From Pseudomonas brenneri (GTDB taxonomy: Bacteria > Pseudomonadota > Gammaproteobacteria > Pseudomonadales > Pseudomonadaceae), in contig NZ_VFIL01000002.1 in NCBI RefSeq assembly GCF_007858285.1, positions 496,001-560,000 on the forward strand: DNA of 64,000 nt, read 5' to 3'. Below the pieces are notes generated by a model. It saw nothing but the letters and a program-made list of their open reading frames with translations, did no database searches and was not told the origin of the DNA. Below, piece after piece: positions 27,800-37,477 of this stretch (its first letter is position 1; every line of letters starts with the position of its first letter). Position numbers and translations under genes: made by a program.

Positions 27800-28756
27800 C
27801 ACTAGCGCCGGGAACTCCGAGAGCTTGGCCGAGGTGATGTGGGCCAGGGAGCGCACCACGTCCAGCGGCTGGTCCAGGCGGTAATTGCCGGTCACGGCGA
27901 CGCTGGCCAATTGCTCATTGGTATTGACGATCCAGCCCGGGTAATAGCGCCGCAGCTCAGCCAGCACCTCGCTCATCGGGCAGTTTTCAAAGATCAACCG
28001 GCCCTGGACCCACGCCAGCTCCTTGGTGGCATCGAGCTTGGCCGGTTGGCCGAAGCCCTTGGGGCCGACGCGGATGCTCTCGCCGGCACTCAGGCGCACC
28101 CGGTTATTGCCGAAGGTGGTGCTCAGGTCGACATCCCCGCGTTGCACCTGGACCTGCGCCTCACCGTTGAGGTAACGCACGGCAAATGCCGTATCGCTGA
28201 CGCTGGCGCGCACCGGGCCGGCGTCGATTTGCAGGGGCAGGCCACGGCTGGCCGCGACTTCGAAGAACGCCTCGCCCTGATACAGGCGGGCGATACGCTG
28301 ATGCTCATCAATGGTGCTGGAAAACGCCGAATTGGTATTGAGCAGCACCTTGGAGCCGTCATCCAGTTGCAGGCGCTGGCGCTCGCCGACCACGGTCAAA
28401 TGGTCGGCCTGCAGACGCACCGGCAGGTTGCTGAAGCTGAACAGCCCGAGCAGCAACACCGCCGCCGTGGCCAGGGGTTTCCAGTGCGGCTTGATCCGCC
28501 GCCAGGCGCTGGGTTTGCGTGGTGCATTGAGGGCCACGGCGGCGCTGTGCACAGGCGCACCGCCCCAGGCAGCCTGGGCTTTGGCGAAGGCTTGGGCGTG
28601 ACTCGGGTCGGCAGCCAGCCAGGCCTGAAACTCGGCTTGCTGGCCAGGCTGCGGGCACTGCAAGACGATCAGCCAGTCGAGGGCTTGGTCCATGGCCGCA
28701 TGTTGCAACACCTCATGAGCCAACTCATGGGGGTGCAGGTTGTTCGGGTCCGTCAC
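27788..28756 (-). CDS. FecR-family anti-sigma factor / sigma regulator for heme signalling
   Basis: 322 residues from GTG 28756, with GAGGA 5 bases upstream. The N-terminal cytoplasmic part (DUF4880-like: ALDWLIVLQCP... FQAWLAADPSHAQAF) holds the sigma factor; a single membrane helix lies at about 96-112; the periplasmic FecR domain follows (LDDGSKVLLNTNSAF, RLYQGEAFFEVA) with an STN-like C-terminal end. It senses the ligand-loaded receptor and then releases the sigma factor. It lies 82 bases after the sigma gene and before the receptor it is predicted to read. Confidence 0.9.
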   Translation of the reverse strand: MTDPNNLHPHELAHEVLQHAAMDQALDWLIVLQCPQPGQQAEFQAWLAADPSHAQAFAKAQAAWGGAPVHSAAVALNAPRKPSAWRRIKPHWKPLATAAVLLLGLFSFSNLPVRLQADHLTVVGERQRLQLDDGSKVLLNTNSAFSSTIDEHQRIARLYQGEAFFEVAASRGLPLQIDAGPVRASVSDTAFAVRYLNGEAQVQVQRGDVDLSTTFGNNRVRLSAGESIRVGPKGFGQPAKLDATKELAWVQGRLIFENCPMSEVLAELRRYYPGWIVNTNEQLASVAVTGNYRLDQPLDVVRSLAHITSAKLSEFPALVILN

Positions 28757-28838
28757 GGTGTTCCTCGGGTCTTCGCCACGTTTTATTCAATGTCTTACGT
28801 ATTTTTGTGACATTTCTGTCGGCTTGTCCCGACAAAGC

Positions 28839-29357
28839 TTAAGGGTGATCGAGTCGTTCGGCCACACCTATGCAGATGGCCATGATCAATTTCAGTTCCT
28901 TTTGCACAGTGCTCAAGGACACCTGCAACTGGTCGGCGATCTCCTGATAGCTGCAGCCGTGCAGGCGGCTGAGGATAAAGATTTGCTGCTGGCGGGCGCT
29001 CAACTGCCCAAGGCTGACACTCAGGTGCTCCAGCAATTGCTCGGCGTGGGCGGCATCTTCAGGGGTGGTGACCGGGGAGGCGACACTTTGCAGGACATCC
29101 ATTGGGACATCTTCCTGCAAGGTGCGCGATTGAATCCGACGCGAGCGCAGATGGTCCAGCGCCAGGTTACGTGCGGTCTGGAAGACAAAAGGTTCGAGAT
29201 GGTCAATGGGGCGTTCGCTGAGGGCCCGAGTGACGCGCAGGTAGGTTTCCTGCAACAGGTCCTCGGCGGTGCTGTGGTTGTTCACCATCCGCTGCAAGGT
29301 TCGCAACAGCACCAGCCGTTGGCTGAGGAAGACTTGGTTGAAGCGAGATAGGCTCAC
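28839..29357 (-). CDS. ECF sigma factor, FecI family (heme-responsive)
   Basis: 172 residues from GTG 29357. Region 2 is visible (AEDLLQETYLRV, about residues 31-42; FVFQTARNLALDHLRS, the -10 contact region) and region 4 (LSARQQQIFILSRLHGCSYQEIA, about 120-142, with a helix-turn-helix). It would direct RNA polymerase to the receptor promoter when heme is bound outside. The ribosome site is poor and the start rests on homology. A strong Fur box overlaps its promoter, so the system is made only when iron is short. Confidence 0.9.
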   Translation of the reverse strand: MSLSRFNQVFLSQRLVLLRTLQRMVNNHSTAEDLLQETYLRVTRALSERPIDHLEPFVFQTARNLALDHLRSRRIQSRTLQEDVPMDVLQSVASPVTTPEDAAHAEQLLEHLSVSLGQLSARQQQIFILSRLHGCSYQEIADQLQVSLSTVQKELKLIMAICIGVAERLDHP

Positions 29358-29383
29358 GAGGGTACCAGACCGATTGGTAGTGA

Positions 29384-29400
29384 ATGATAATGCTTATCAT
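29384..29400 (-). promoter_or_regulatory. Fur box upstream of the FecI-like sigma gene
   Basis: ATGATAA-TGC-TTATCAT, arms of 7 bases around 3, embedded in GAATGATAATGC. It lies 27 bases before the GTG start. This is close to the classical Fur consensus and fits iron repression of the locus. Confidence 0.85.
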
Positions 29401-29444
29401 CAGCGCAAATGGCAAGTGGCACTTTGCTGTATTCCGCTCAACCC

Positions 29445-29544
29445 TGTAGGAGCGAGCTTGCTCGCGAAGGTCGTCAACGATAACGCTGGCATTCTGAGTT
29501 AGCGTGGTGCCTCTGCGTTTCTCGCGAGCAAGCTCGCTCCTACA
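29445..29544. repeat. REP doublet, TGTAGGAGCGAG type
   Basis: Intact inverted arms TGTAGGAGCGAGCTTGC...CTCCTACA, with a spacer that begins CGTCAACGATAACGC. It sits between the Fur-controlled sigma gene (divergent side) and the 3' end of gap. Confidence 0.93.
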
Positions 29545-29573
29545 GTGATTGGGTCAATCAGGTTTTCAGCGGG

Positions 29574-30575
29574 TTACTCGGCGTTACACAGCGCCAGGCA
29601 GTTATCCAGCATGCGGTTGGAGAAGCCCCATTCGTTGTCGTACCAGGCCAGTACCTTGAGCAGCTTGCCGCTGGACTTGGTGTGGTTGGCGTCGAAGATC
29701 GACGACAGCGGGTTATGGTTGAAGTCACTGGAAACCAGCGGCAGGGTGTTATAGCCAAGGATTTTCGAGTGCTGGCTGGCTTCTTTGAGCAGTGCATTGA
29801 CCTCCTCTGCCGTGGCTTCTTTTTTCAGTTGCACGGTCAGGTCCACCAGGGACACGTTGATCACCGGCACCCGCACCGCCATGCCGGTCAGCTTGCCCGC
29901 CAGTTCCGGCAGCACCAGGCCCACGGCTTCGGCGGCGCCGGTCTTGCTCGGGATCATGTTCTGCGTGGCCGAGCGGGCGCGGTATGGGTCGGTGTGGTAG
30001 ACGTCGGTCAGGTTCTGGTCATTGGTGTAGGCGTGGATGGTGGTCATCAGGCCGCTTTCAATGCCCAGCTCGCGGTGTAGCACCTGGGCGACCGGTGCCA
30101 GGCAGTTGGTGGTGCAGGACGCGTTGGAGATGATCTGGTGCGATTGACGCAAAATGTCATGGTTTACCCCGTAGACCACCGTGGCATCCGCGCCCTTGGC
30201 GGGGGCAGAGATGATCACCTTGCGTGCGCCGGCGTTAATATGGGCGGCGGCCTTGTCACGGTCGGTGAACAGGCCGGTGCATTCGAATACCACGTCAATC
30301 TTGTGTGCAGCCCACGGCAGGTCGGCGGGGTTGCGAATGGCACTGACGGCAATCCGGTCGCCATTGACGGTCAGGCTTTCCTGATCGTGGGCGACCTCTG
30401 CATCGAAAGTGCCATGGACGGTGTCGTATTTAAGCAGGTGGGCATTGATCGAACTGTCGCCCAGATCATTGATGGCGACGATCTGCAAATCCTGGCGGTA
30501 GCCTTGGGTATAAAGTGCGCGCAGGACGTTGCGGCCGATACGGCCAAAACCATTGATTGCGATTCGAAGAGTCAT
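29574..30575 (-). CDS. gap: Glyceraldehyde-3-phosphate dehydrogenase (type I)
   Basis: 333 residues. The NAD fingerprint GFGRIGR is at 9-15 and the catalytic Cys154 lies in [10 protein letters not shown]. It oxidises glyceraldehyde 3-phosphate to 1,3-bisphosphoglycerate and belongs to the cytoplasmic triose half of the Entner-Doudoroff route. It is divergent from edd with two HexR operators in the shared 222-base region, as known for gap-1/edd of P. putida. The nearer operator lies 26-40 bases upstream of its start, so repression by HexR is expected until 2-keto-3-deoxy-6-phosphogluconate accumulates. Confidence 0.96.
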   Translation of the reverse strand: MTLRIAINGFGRIGRNVLRALYTQGYRQDLQIVAINDLGDSSINAHLLKYDTVHGTFDAEVAHDQESLTVNGDRIAVSAIRNPADLPWAAHKIDVVFECTGLFTDRDKAAAHINAGARKVIISAPAKGADATVVYGVNHDILRQSHQIISNASCTTNCLAPVAQVLHRELGIESGLMTTIHAYTNDQNLTDVYHTDPYRARSATQNMIPSKTGAAEAVGLVLPELAGKLTGMAVRVPVINVSLVDLTVQLKKEATAEEVNALLKEASQHSKILGYNTLPLVSSDFNHNPLSSIFDANHTKSSGKLLKVLAWYDNEWGFSNRMLDNCLALCNAE

Positions 30576-30600
30576 TTGAAAAGCGCCTGTCGTCGATTTG

Positions 30601-30615
30601 TTGTAAGAATTACAA
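30601..30615. promoter_or_regulatory. HexR operator proximal to gap
   Basis: TTGT-AAGAATT-ACAA matches the published HexR pattern TTGT-N7/8-ACAA exactly. It lies 26 bases upstream of the gap ATG. Confidence 0.85.
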
Positions 30616-30662
30616 GATTATTCGCATAAAAATAGAAAACAAGCCTTTTTAGTGGCAATATT

Positions 30663-30677
30663 TTGTTCAATCTACAA
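30663..30677. promoter_or_regulatory. HexR operator proximal to edd
   Basis: TTGT-TCAATCT-ACAA again fits TTGT-N7-ACAA. It lies 120 bases upstream of the edd ATG, 62 bases from the other operator, consistent with separate control of the two divergent promoters. Confidence 0.82.
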
Positions 30678-30797
30678 CGAGTGACCTGAATCAACTGGTC
30701 CGATTGGTCAAGTAACTCCCTGCCAACCTTTGCGCGGCGGGCTTTTGACCAGCATAGACTTTCAGGTCGCCACATCCGTTAGCCTGGAGTTCTACAC

Positions 30798-32624
30798 ATG
30801 CATCCCCGCGTACTTGAGGTCACCGAACGCCTTATCGCCCGCAGCCGGGCCACCCGTGAGGCGTACCTTGCGCTGATTCGCGGCGCGGCCAGCGACGGGC
30901 CGATGCGCGGCAAGCTGCAATGCGCCAACTTTGCCCACGGCGTGGCCGGATGCGGCACTGAAGATAAAAATAGTCTGCGAATGATGAATGCGGCCAACGT
31001 GGCAATTGTTTCGTCATATAACGACATGCTCTCGGCGCACCAGCCCTACGAACATTTCCCCGAACAGATCAAAAAGGCCCTGCGCGAGATTGGCTCCGTC
31101 GGTCAGTTTGCCGGCGGCACCCCGGCCATGTGCGACGGCGTGACCCAGGGCGAGCCCGGCATGGAGCTGAGCCTGCTGAGCCGTGAAGTGATTGCCATGT
31201 CCACGGCGGTAGCGCTGTCCCACAACATGTTCGACGCTGCGCTGATGCTGGGCATCTGCGACAAGATCGTCCCCGGCCTGATGATGGGCGCCCTGCGTTA
31301 TGGCCACCTGCCGATGATCTTCGTGCCGGGCGGGCCGATGCCGTCGGGGATCTCCAACAAACAGAAAGCCGATGTGCGCCAGCGTTACGCGGAAGGCAAG
31401 GCCAGCCGCGAAGAGTTGCTGGAGTCGGAGATGAAGTCCTACCACAGCCCAGGCACCTGCACCTTCTACGGTACCGCCAACACCAACCAGTTGCTGATGG
31501 AAGTCATGGGCCTGCATTTGCCGGGCGCTTCGTTCGTCAACCCGTACACGCCGCTGCGTGATGCGCTGACCCGTGAGGCCGCGCACCAGGTCACGCGCCT
31601 GACCAAGGCCAGCGGTAACTTCACGCCGATTGGCGAGATCGTCGACGAAAAATCCCTGGTCAACTCCATCGTGGCCCTCAACGCCACCGGTGGCTCCACC
31701 AACCACACCCTGCACATGCCGGCCATCGCCATGTCGGCGGGCATCATCCTGACCTGGCAAGACATGGCCGACCTCTCCGAGGTGGTGCCGACCCTGTCCC
31801 ACGTCTATCCGAACGGCAAGGCTGACATCAACCACTTCCAGGCGGCGGGCGGCATGTCGTTCCTGATCCGCGAACTGCTGGAAGCCGGCTTGCTCCACGA
31901 AGACGTCAACACCGTCGCGGGCCGTGGCCTGAGCCGCTACACCCAGGAGCCATTCCTGGTGGACGGCGAACTGGTGTGGCGCGACGGCCCGATCGAAAGC
32001 CTCGACGAAACCATCCTGCGCCCGGTGGCCCGTGCGTTCTCCCCCGAAGGTGGGCTGCGCGTGATGGAAGGCAACCTTGGCCGCGGGGTGATGAAAGTCT
32101 CGGCGGTGGCCCTTGAACATCAAATCGTCGAAGCGCCGGCGGTGGTATTCCAGGATCAGCAAGACTTGGCCGATGCGTTCAAGGCCGGCCAACTGGAGAA
32201 GGATTTTGTCGCGGTGATGCGCTTCCAGGGCCCGCGCTCCAACGGCATGCCGGAGCTGCACAAGATGACCCCGTTCCTGGGTGTCCTGCAGGACCGAGGC
32301 TTCAAGGTCGCGCTGGTGACAGACGGGCGCATGTCCGGCGCCTCGGGTAAGATCCCGGCCGCGATTCACGTCAACCCCGAAGCCCAGAGCGGCGGGCCGC
32401 TGGCGCGGGTCATGGATGGCGATATCATTCGCGTCGATGGCGTCAAAGGCACCCTGGAGCTTAAGGTGGACGCCAAAGAATTTGCCGCGCGCACACCTGC
32501 CACGGGCCTTTTGGGCAATAACGTGGGGGCGGGGCGTGAGCTGTTTGCATTCATGCGTCTGGCCGCAAGCTCCGCAGAGCAGGGCGCCAGCGCCTTTACC
32601 TCTGCCCTGGAGACACTTAAGTGA
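30798..32624 (+). CDS. edd: Phosphogluconate dehydratase (Entner-Doudoroff)
   Basis: 608 residues, the usual size. It is of the IlvD/Edd [4Fe-4S] family: [15 protein letters not shown] holds a cluster Cys (about residue 113), with others near residue 148 (LGICDK) and 222. It turns 6-phosphogluconate into 2-keto-3-deoxy-6-phosphogluconate, the ligand that relieves HexR repression. GGAG precedes the ATG. It is followed by glk, overlapping by 4 bases (GTGA), then gltR-gltS: the glucose block of pseudomonads. Confidence 0.97.
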   Translation: MHPRVLEVTERLIARSRATREAYLALIRGAASDGPMRGKLQCANFAHGVAGCGTEDKNSLRMMNAANVAIVSSYNDMLSAHQPYEHFPEQIKKALREIGSVGQFAGGTPAMCDGVTQGEPGMELSLLSREVIAMSTAVALSHNMFDAALMLGICDKIVPGLMMGALRYGHLPMIFVPGGPMPSGISNKQKADVRQRYAEGKASREELLESEMKSYHSPGTCTFYGTANTNQLLMEVMGLHLPGASFVNPYTPLRDALTREAAHQVTRLTKASGNFTPIGEIVDEKSLVNSIVALNATGGSTNHTLHMPAIAMSAGIILTWQDMADLSEVVPTLSHVYPNGKADINHFQAAGGMSFLIRELLEAGLLHEDVNTVAGRGLSRYTQEPFLVDGELVWRDGPIESLDETILRPVARAFSPEGGLRVMEGNLGRGVMKVSAVALEHQIVEAPAVVFQDQQDLADAFKAGQLEKDFVAVMRFQGPRSNGMPELHKMTPFLGVLQDRGFKVALVTDGRMSGASGKIPAAIHVNPEAQSGGPLARVMDGDIIRVDGVKGTLELKVDAKEFAARTPATGLLGNNVGAGRELFAFMRLAASSAEQGASAFTSALETLK

Positions 32625-33577
32625 AGCTTGCGCTGGTTGGTGACATCGGCGGTACCAACGCCCGGTTTGCGTTGTGGCGGGACCAGGAACTGCATTCGAT
32701 CCGGGTGCTGGCCACGGCAGATCACGCCAGCCCCGAGGATGCGATCCAGGTCTACCTCAAGGAGGAAGGCCTGGCGCCAGGTTCCATTGGCGCGGTGTGC
32801 CTGTCGGTGGCGGGGCCGGTGAGTGGTGATGAGTTCAAGTTCACCAACAACCATTGGCGCCTGAGCAGGGCTGCGTTCTGCAAAAACCTGCAGGTGGACG
32901 AGTTGTTGCTGGTCAATGATTTTTCGGCCATGGCCCTGGGCATGACGCGCCTGCAACCCGATGAGTATCGCGTGGTGTGCGCAGGCACGCCGGAGCCGTT
33001 GCGCCCGGCGGTGGTGATTGGCCCGGGCACTGGCTTGGGTGTCGGCACTTTGCTGGATCTGGGCGCAGGCCGCTGGGCGGCGTTGCCGGGGGAGGGTGGG
33101 CATGTCGACCTGCCCCTGAGCAGCCCGCGGGAAACCCAGTTGTGGCAGCACATCTACAACGAAATCGGGCATGTCAGTGCTGAAACCGCCCTGAGCGGTG
33201 GTGGCCTGCCGCGTCTGTACCGGGCGATCTGCGCGGTGGACGGTCATCAGGCCGTGCTCGAAACGCCCGAGGCGATTACGGCGGCGGGCCTGGCCGGCGA
33301 TCCGGTCGCGCTGGAAGTCCTCGATCAGTTCAGCATCTGGCTGGGCCGCGTGGCGGGCAATAACGTGCTGACCACGGGTGGCCGGGGTGGCGTGTACATC
33401 GTAGGCGGGGTGATCCCACGGTTTGCCGATTTCTTTATCAACAGTGGTTTTGCCAAGAGTTTTGCTGACAAAGGCTGCATGAGTGACTACTTCAAGGGTA
33501 TTCCGGTGTGGTTGGTGACGGCGCCGTATTCCGGGTTGACTGGAGCGGGTGTGGCGTTGGAGCAGGCTTTTGCGTAG
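32621..33577 (+). CDS. glk: Glucokinase
   Basis: 318 residues, starting at GTG 32621, which overlaps the edd stop. The ATP-binding phosphate-1 motif [11 protein letters not shown] lies at residues 8-18, and the phosphate-2/adenosine motifs GPGTGLGVG and PGEGGHVDL (about 131-160) identify the bacterial Glk family. It phosphorylates cytoplasmic glucose to glucose 6-phosphate, which enters the Entner-Doudoroff route via zwf. Transcription is presumably shared with edd. Confidence 0.95.
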   Translation: MKLALVGDIGGTNARFALWRDQELHSIRVLATADHASPEDAIQVYLKEEGLAPGSIGAVCLSVAGPVSGDEFKFTNNHWRLSRAAFCKNLQVDELLLVNDFSAMALGMTRLQPDEYRVVCAGTPEPLRPAVVIGPGTGLGVGTLLDLGAGRWAALPGEGGHVDLPLSSPRETQLWQHIYNEIGHVSAETALSGGGLPRLYRAICAVDGHQAVLETPEAITAAGLAGDPVALEVLDQFSIWLGRVAGNNVLTTGGRGGVYIVGGVIPRFADFFINSGFAKSFADKGCMSDYFKGIPVWLVTAPYSGLTGAGVALEQAFA

Positions 33578-33651
33578 GCAGTGATGGCCCGATCGCGAGC
33601 AAGCCCGCGATGAGGCCCTAGAGAGCACCCCATAACAACAAGGAGGCCCCC

Positions 33652-34383
33652 GTGAGCGTAATCAGTAAATCCATTCTCCTCGTCGACGACGATGAGGAAA
33701 TCCGCGAGTTGCTGCAAACCTACCTCAGTCGCGCCGGCTTCCAGGTGCGGGGTGTGTCCAATGGCGCAGGGTTTCGCCAGGCCATGGACGAGGCACCGTG
33801 CGACCTGGTGATCCTCGACGTGATGCTGCCGGACGAAGATGGTTTCAGCCTCTGCCGCTGGGTGCGCCAACACCCGCGCCAGGCCCAGGTGCCGATCATC
33901 ATGCTGACCGCCAGTTCCGATGAAGCCGACCGAGTGATCGGCCTGGAACTGGGCGCCGACGATTACATTGGCAAGCCTTTCAGCCCGCGTGAGTTGCAGG
34001 CCAGGATCAAGGCATTGCTGCGGCGCTGCCAGTTTGGCCAGGAGCGCAGCGGTGGTGATGTGCTGGTATTCGATGAGTGGCGGCTGGACATGATCAGCCA
34101 CCGGCTGTTCCACCTCGACGGCGAGGAAGTCATCCTCTCCGGGGCCGATTTTGCCCTGCTCAAGCTGTTCCTCGATCATCCGCAGCAAATCCTTGATCGC
34201 GACACCATTGGCAACGCCACCCGAGGCCGCGACCTGATGCCTCTGGACCGGATTGTCGATATGGCTGTCAGCCGTCTGCGCCAACGCCTGCGCGATACCG
34301 AGAAACCTCCACGGCTGATCCGCACCGTGCGTGGCAGCGGTTACCAACTGGCGGCCAGTGTGGTTGCCAGCAATGCCCACTGA
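33652..34383 (+). CDS. gltR: Response regulator GltR (OmpR family, glucose uptake)
   Basis: 243 residues from GTG 33652, preceded by a strong AAGGAGG. The receiver phosphoacceptor is D56 (LVILDVMLPDEDG); the winged-helix domain ends in IRTVRGSGYQL. In P. aeruginosa and P. putida GltR, with its kinase, represses or activates the glucose porin/transport genes and some toxin genes in response to 2-ketogluconate/6-phosphogluconate. The position after glk matches the known order edd-glk-gltR-gltS. It overlaps gltS by 11 bases. Confidence 0.92.
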   Translation: MSVISKSILLVDDDEEIRELLQTYLSRAGFQVRGVSNGAGFRQAMDEAPCDLVILDVMLPDEDGFSLCRWVRQHPRQAQVPIIMLTASSDEADRVIGLELGADDYIGKPFSPRELQARIKALLRRCQFGQERSGGDVLVFDEWRLDMISHRLFHLDGEEVILSGADFALLKLFLDHPQQILDRDTIGNATRGRDLMPLDRIVDMAVSRLRQRLRDTEKPPRLIRTVRGSGYQLAASVVASNAH

Positions 34384-35827
34384 ACGCCGGCGCATTCCGG
34401 TCCCGCGTTCATTATTGGGGCGCATGCTGCTGCTGACCCTGTTGGCCGTGCTGTTTGCCCAGGCCTTGTCCAGTGTGATCTGGGTGTCGCAGTTGCGCGC
34501 CACCCAGCTTGAAGGCCTGGTCACCAGTGCCCGTAGCCTGGCGCATTCGATGACTGCCAGCGTCAGTTATTTCCGCTCGTTGCCAGTGGCTTATCGGCCG
34601 CTGGTGCTGGACCAATTGCGCAGCATGGGCGGCACGCGTTTTGTGGTGACGCTCAATGACAAGCCGCTGGATATGGAAGTGCTGCCGCAAACGCCACGCA
34701 AGCTTGCGGTGCTCGGTGCCGTGGATGAAGTCTTGCGCCAGACCCTGGGCAGCAACGTGCATTTTTCGGTGGAGTTTGTCAGCGCCGAAGACCTGCGCAT
34801 CTTCAATGCCGGCTTGAAACTCGATGAGCTGCCACGTTCCTGGGCGCATTACGCGTTGACCCTGGAACCGGTCAATCCACCGGTGCTGGTCACGCAGATC
34901 CAGTTGGCGGCTGGCGAGTGGTTGTACATCGCATCGCTCTTGCCCGAGCCTTACACCAGCCTTGAAGAGCAAGGCCTGCCGTCCCAGCAAGTGTGGTTTA
35001 TCGTGCTGACCAGCGGGTTTCTGCTGCTGTTTATCGGGTTGCTGGTGCATTGGCAAAGCCGCCCGCTCAAGCGTTTGGCACGCGCGGCGCGGGACCTGTC
35101 CCTGGGGGCCGACGTGGAGCCGGTGGCCGAAGGCGGCGGCAGCGAAGTGGTGGAAGTGGGCCGTGCGTTCAATGCCATGCGCGAACGGATCAGCCGCTAC
35201 CTGACCGAGCGCAGCCAGTTGTTCAGTGCGATTTCCCACGACCTGCGCACCCCGATCACACGGCTGCGCTTGCGTGTGGAGTTGTTGGAGGACGAGAAGC
35301 TGCAAGCCAAGTTCGGCCGTGACCTGGACGAGCTGGAACTGCTGGTCAAAGGTGCGTTGCAGTGCGTCAAGGACACCGATATCCACGAGAACATCGAGCC
35401 GGTGGACCTCAATCATGTGCTCGACTGCCTGGTGGAGCCGTACCTGGCGCCCAATGGCAATGGGCGGGTGACCCAGCATGGTCGGGCGCTGACGGCCTAT
35501 TCGGGCAAGCCGCTGGCGCTCAAGCGCTGCATTGGCAACCTGATCGACAACGCCTTGAAGTATGGGCAGAACGCCCATCTGCATATCGAAGACGATGGCG
35601 CGCAGTTCATCCTGCATGTGGATGACGAAGGACCGGGGGTGCCGGAGCAGCGCCTGGAACAGGTCTTTGAACCGCACTTTCGCCTGGCCGGGCAGCAGCA
35701 GGGCTATGGCTTGGGGTTGGGGATTGCGCGCAACATCGCCCACAGCCATGGCGGCGAAGTCAGCCTGCAGAATTTGCGCGAAGGTGGCCTACGGGTGACC
35801 TTGCAGTTGCCCCGCACACCCGATTGA
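34373..35827 (+). CDS. gltS: Sensor histidine kinase GltS/GtrS (glucose / 2-ketogluconate)
   Basis: 484 residues from ATG 34373, overlapping the gltR stop by 11 bases; the site is weak and coupling is likely. Two membrane helices (about 16-36 and 208-230) bound a periplasmic sensor of about 170 residues. A HAMP linker is followed by SHDLRTPITRLRLR with the phosphoacceptor His (about 286) and by an ATPase domain (LIDNALKYG N box, DEGPGVP G1, GLGLGIAR G2). The partner is GltR. Confidence 0.91.
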   Translation: MPTERRRIPVPRSLLGRMLLLTLLAVLFAQALSSVIWVSQLRATQLEGLVTSARSLAHSMTASVSYFRSLPVAYRPLVLDQLRSMGGTRFVVTLNDKPLDMEVLPQTPRKLAVLGAVDEVLRQTLGSNVHFSVEFVSAEDLRIFNAGLKLDELPRSWAHYALTLEPVNPPVLVTQIQLAAGEWLYIASLLPEPYTSLEEQGLPSQQVWFIVLTSGFLLLFIGLLVHWQSRPLKRLARAARDLSLGADVEPVAEGGGSEVVEVGRAFNAMRERISRYLTERSQLFSAISHDLRTPITRLRLRVELLEDEKLQAKFGRDLDELELLVKGALQCVKDTDIHENIEPVDLNHVLDCLVEPYLAPNGNGRVTQHGRALTAYSGKPLALKRCIGNLIDNALKYGQNAHLHIEDDGAQFILHVDDEGPGVPEQRLEQVFEPHFRLAGQQQGYGLGLGIARNIAHSHGGEVSLQNLREGGLRVTLQLPRTPD

Positions 35828-35836
35828 AGCGGTGGG

Positions 35837-36766
35837 TCAGATGCTTTGGCGCAGTCTGGCTAAATCTCTAAGCGGCGGCGCGCCAAACAGGCGGCTGTAT
35901 TCCCGGCTGAACTGCGATGGGCTTTCATACCCCACCCGATAACCGGCCGCCGAGGCTTCCAGGCCCTCGGCGATCATCAGCCGCCGTGCTTCCTGCAAAC
36001 GCAGCTGCTTCTGGTACTGCAACGGGCTCATGGCGGTGATGGCCTTGAAGCGGTGATGCAGGGTCGACACGCTGAGATTCACTTCCCTGGCCAAGTCATC
36101 GATGCGCAGCGGCTGCTCGTAGTTGCTGTTCAACCAGGTGATCGCACGGCTGACCCGGTGGCTCTGACTGTTGGCCACGGCGATTTCATACAGCCGATAA
36201 CCCTGGGGCCCACGCAGCAAACGGTAGAGAATTTCGCGGTTGATCAATGGCGCCAGCATCGCAATGTCTTTGGGCGTATCCAGCAAACGCGCCAGGCGCA
36301 GTACGGCGTCGAGCAGTTGGGTGTCGATCTGGTCGACATACATCCCACGGGATGTCGGGCGCGTGGGCACCCCCATCGGGCCGGCTTCGGCAATCAAGGC
36401 AGTCAGTTGCGCCGGGTCGATATTGATCCGTACCGACAGGTTAGGATCTTCGGGCGTGGCATCAATGATCCGCCCGGCCACCGGCATCGCGACCGAGAAC
36501 ACCAGGTAGTTGAGCGGGTCATAGGCAAAGATTTCATCGGCCAGGCGTACTTCCTTGCTGCCGTTGGCGAGGATGCACAGGGCGGGTTCCACCAGCACCG
36601 GCATGAAGTCGCGCGGTGTGTTGTGGCGGTTGAGGTACAGCGAGGTGATCGCCGTGCCGTAGGAACCGTCTTCCCAGGTATGCCGGTGCACAATGCCGGC
36701 CAGTTCGGCGCGCTGCTTCTCCATTTCGGCATCGAGGGGAATGGGCGGGTGTTCGGGCGACGGCAT
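35837..36766 (-). CDS. AraC-family regulator with N-terminal AraC_N domain
   Basis: 309 residues. The N-terminal half (about 15-170) is the AraC_N/PF06719-type cupin-like sensor (PALCILANGSKEVRL; FSVAMPV). The C-terminal 100 residues carry two helix-turn-helices (RIDDLAREVNLSVSTLHHRFK and the YESPSQFSREYSRLFG pair). The inducer is unknown. It is divergent from a small monooxygenase gene, and the 328-base region between them contains an inverted pair of TGCACAATCC boxes, a good candidate operator. No SD is obvious beyond GGACG; the start matches other members. Confidence 0.87.
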   Translation of the reverse strand: MPSPEHPPIPLDAEMEKQRAELAGIVHRHTWEDGSYGTAITSLYLNRHNTPRDFMPVLVEPALCILANGSKEVRLADEIFAYDPLNYLVFSVAMPVAGRIIDATPEDPNLSVRINIDPAQLTALIAEAGPMGVPTRPTSRGMYVDQIDTQLLDAVLRLARLLDTPKDIAMLAPLINREILYRLLRGPQGYRLYEIAVANSQSHRVSRAITWLNSNYEQPLRIDDLAREVNLSVSTLHHRFKAITAMSPLQYQKQLRLQEARRLMIAEGLEASAAGYRVGYESPSQFSREYSRLFGAPPLRDLARLRQSI

Positions 36767-37094
36767 GGGGCGTCCTCTGCATGCTTCTTGGATGGGCTTA
36801 GCTTAGCGGTGGCAGTTGCAATCGCGTTATGTCGATTCTGCACAATCCTTGCCTGATCCTGCGGCGTCTCTTGAATCAGGCAAGCAATACGGCCTGTCAT
36901 CTGCCTGAAACAAGGCGTATGGACTCTGAGTAAAGCCTGGGGCCGAACTGTCTATCTACGCCTCTGGCAGGATTGTGCAATAAGCCAGCAGGAATCGACT
37001 AACTCTGCCCGCACCCGCGCCCGTATCTTTGATCCTGTGGCAACACGCCCTCACAGTGCTTGCCGAGCATCACTTCTCAACGGGAGAGTCGAAC
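36767..37094. other. 328-base gap between the AraC gene and the monooxygenase gene
   Basis: No credible ORF. It holds the divergent promoters of the regulator (read left) and the monooxygenase (read right) and the inverted TGCACAATCC boxes listed separately. Apart from those boxes I see no recognisable motif. Confidence 0.6.
36839..36979. promoter_or_regulatory. Inverted pair of 14-15-base boxes, candidate AraC-type operator
   Basis: TGCACAATCCTTGCC at 36839-36853 reappears inverted as GGCAGGATTGTGCA (reverse complement TGCACAATCCTGCC) at 36966-36979, differing by one deleted T. The centres lie about 127 bases apart, roughly twelve helical turns, which could allow looping by a dimer such as the neighbouring AraC-family protein. 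No promoter was assigned. Confidence 0.5.
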
Positions 37095-37436
37095 ATGTCC
37101 ACCCCCATTCCCGCGAGCCATATGGCCTTTATCCGCGCCTGTAGCGGGTGCAGCACCGAACTGGGTGCACGCTTGAGCAGTTTGATCGAACCGGGCCGCC
37201 AGGCTCAGGGTTGCCTGCAGTTCTCGTTGCAGCATTCCCAGATTGACCCCGACGTATGGCTGGTTTCAGGTTTCTGGAGCAGCGAGCAAGCCATGAGTGC
37301 CTACTTCAGCTCGCCGGCCCTGATGTTGTTTACCGAGTTGTTGAACGACAGGGTCGTGCGCAGCATGGACTTCCGGACCTTCACCGACGCGTCTGCCCTG
37401 GATGCCTACGGCGAGTACCTGCAACTGGCCGGTTAG
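37095..37436 (+). CDS. Antibiotic-biosynthesis-monooxygenase-like (ABM) protein
   Basis: 113 residues from ATG 37095 with GGGAG upstream; a longer frame to 37029 is not supported. The dimeric ferredoxin-like fold of the ABM family is indicated by GCLQFSLQHSQIDPDVWLVSGFW and SEQAMSAYFSSPALMLFTELL, similar to quinol monooxygenase YgiN. The chemistry here is uncertain; many members only bind or isomerise quinones. Divergent from the AraC regulator, which probably controls it. A small gene follows 41 bases later. Confidence 0.8.
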   Translation: MSTPIPASHMAFIRACSGCSTELGARLSSLIEPGRQAQGCLQFSLQHSQIDPDVWLVSGFWSSEQAMSAYFSSPALMLFTELLNDRVVRSMDFRTFTDASALDAYGEYLQLAG

Positions 37437-37477
37437 GGTTTAGAATGGCCGACTTTCCATTGGCCAGGACCTGCAAC

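Noticed and set aside
33589..33613. CGCGAGCAAGCCCGCG after glk as a REP element
   Set aside because: Only a single degenerate half arm without a partner; too little to list.
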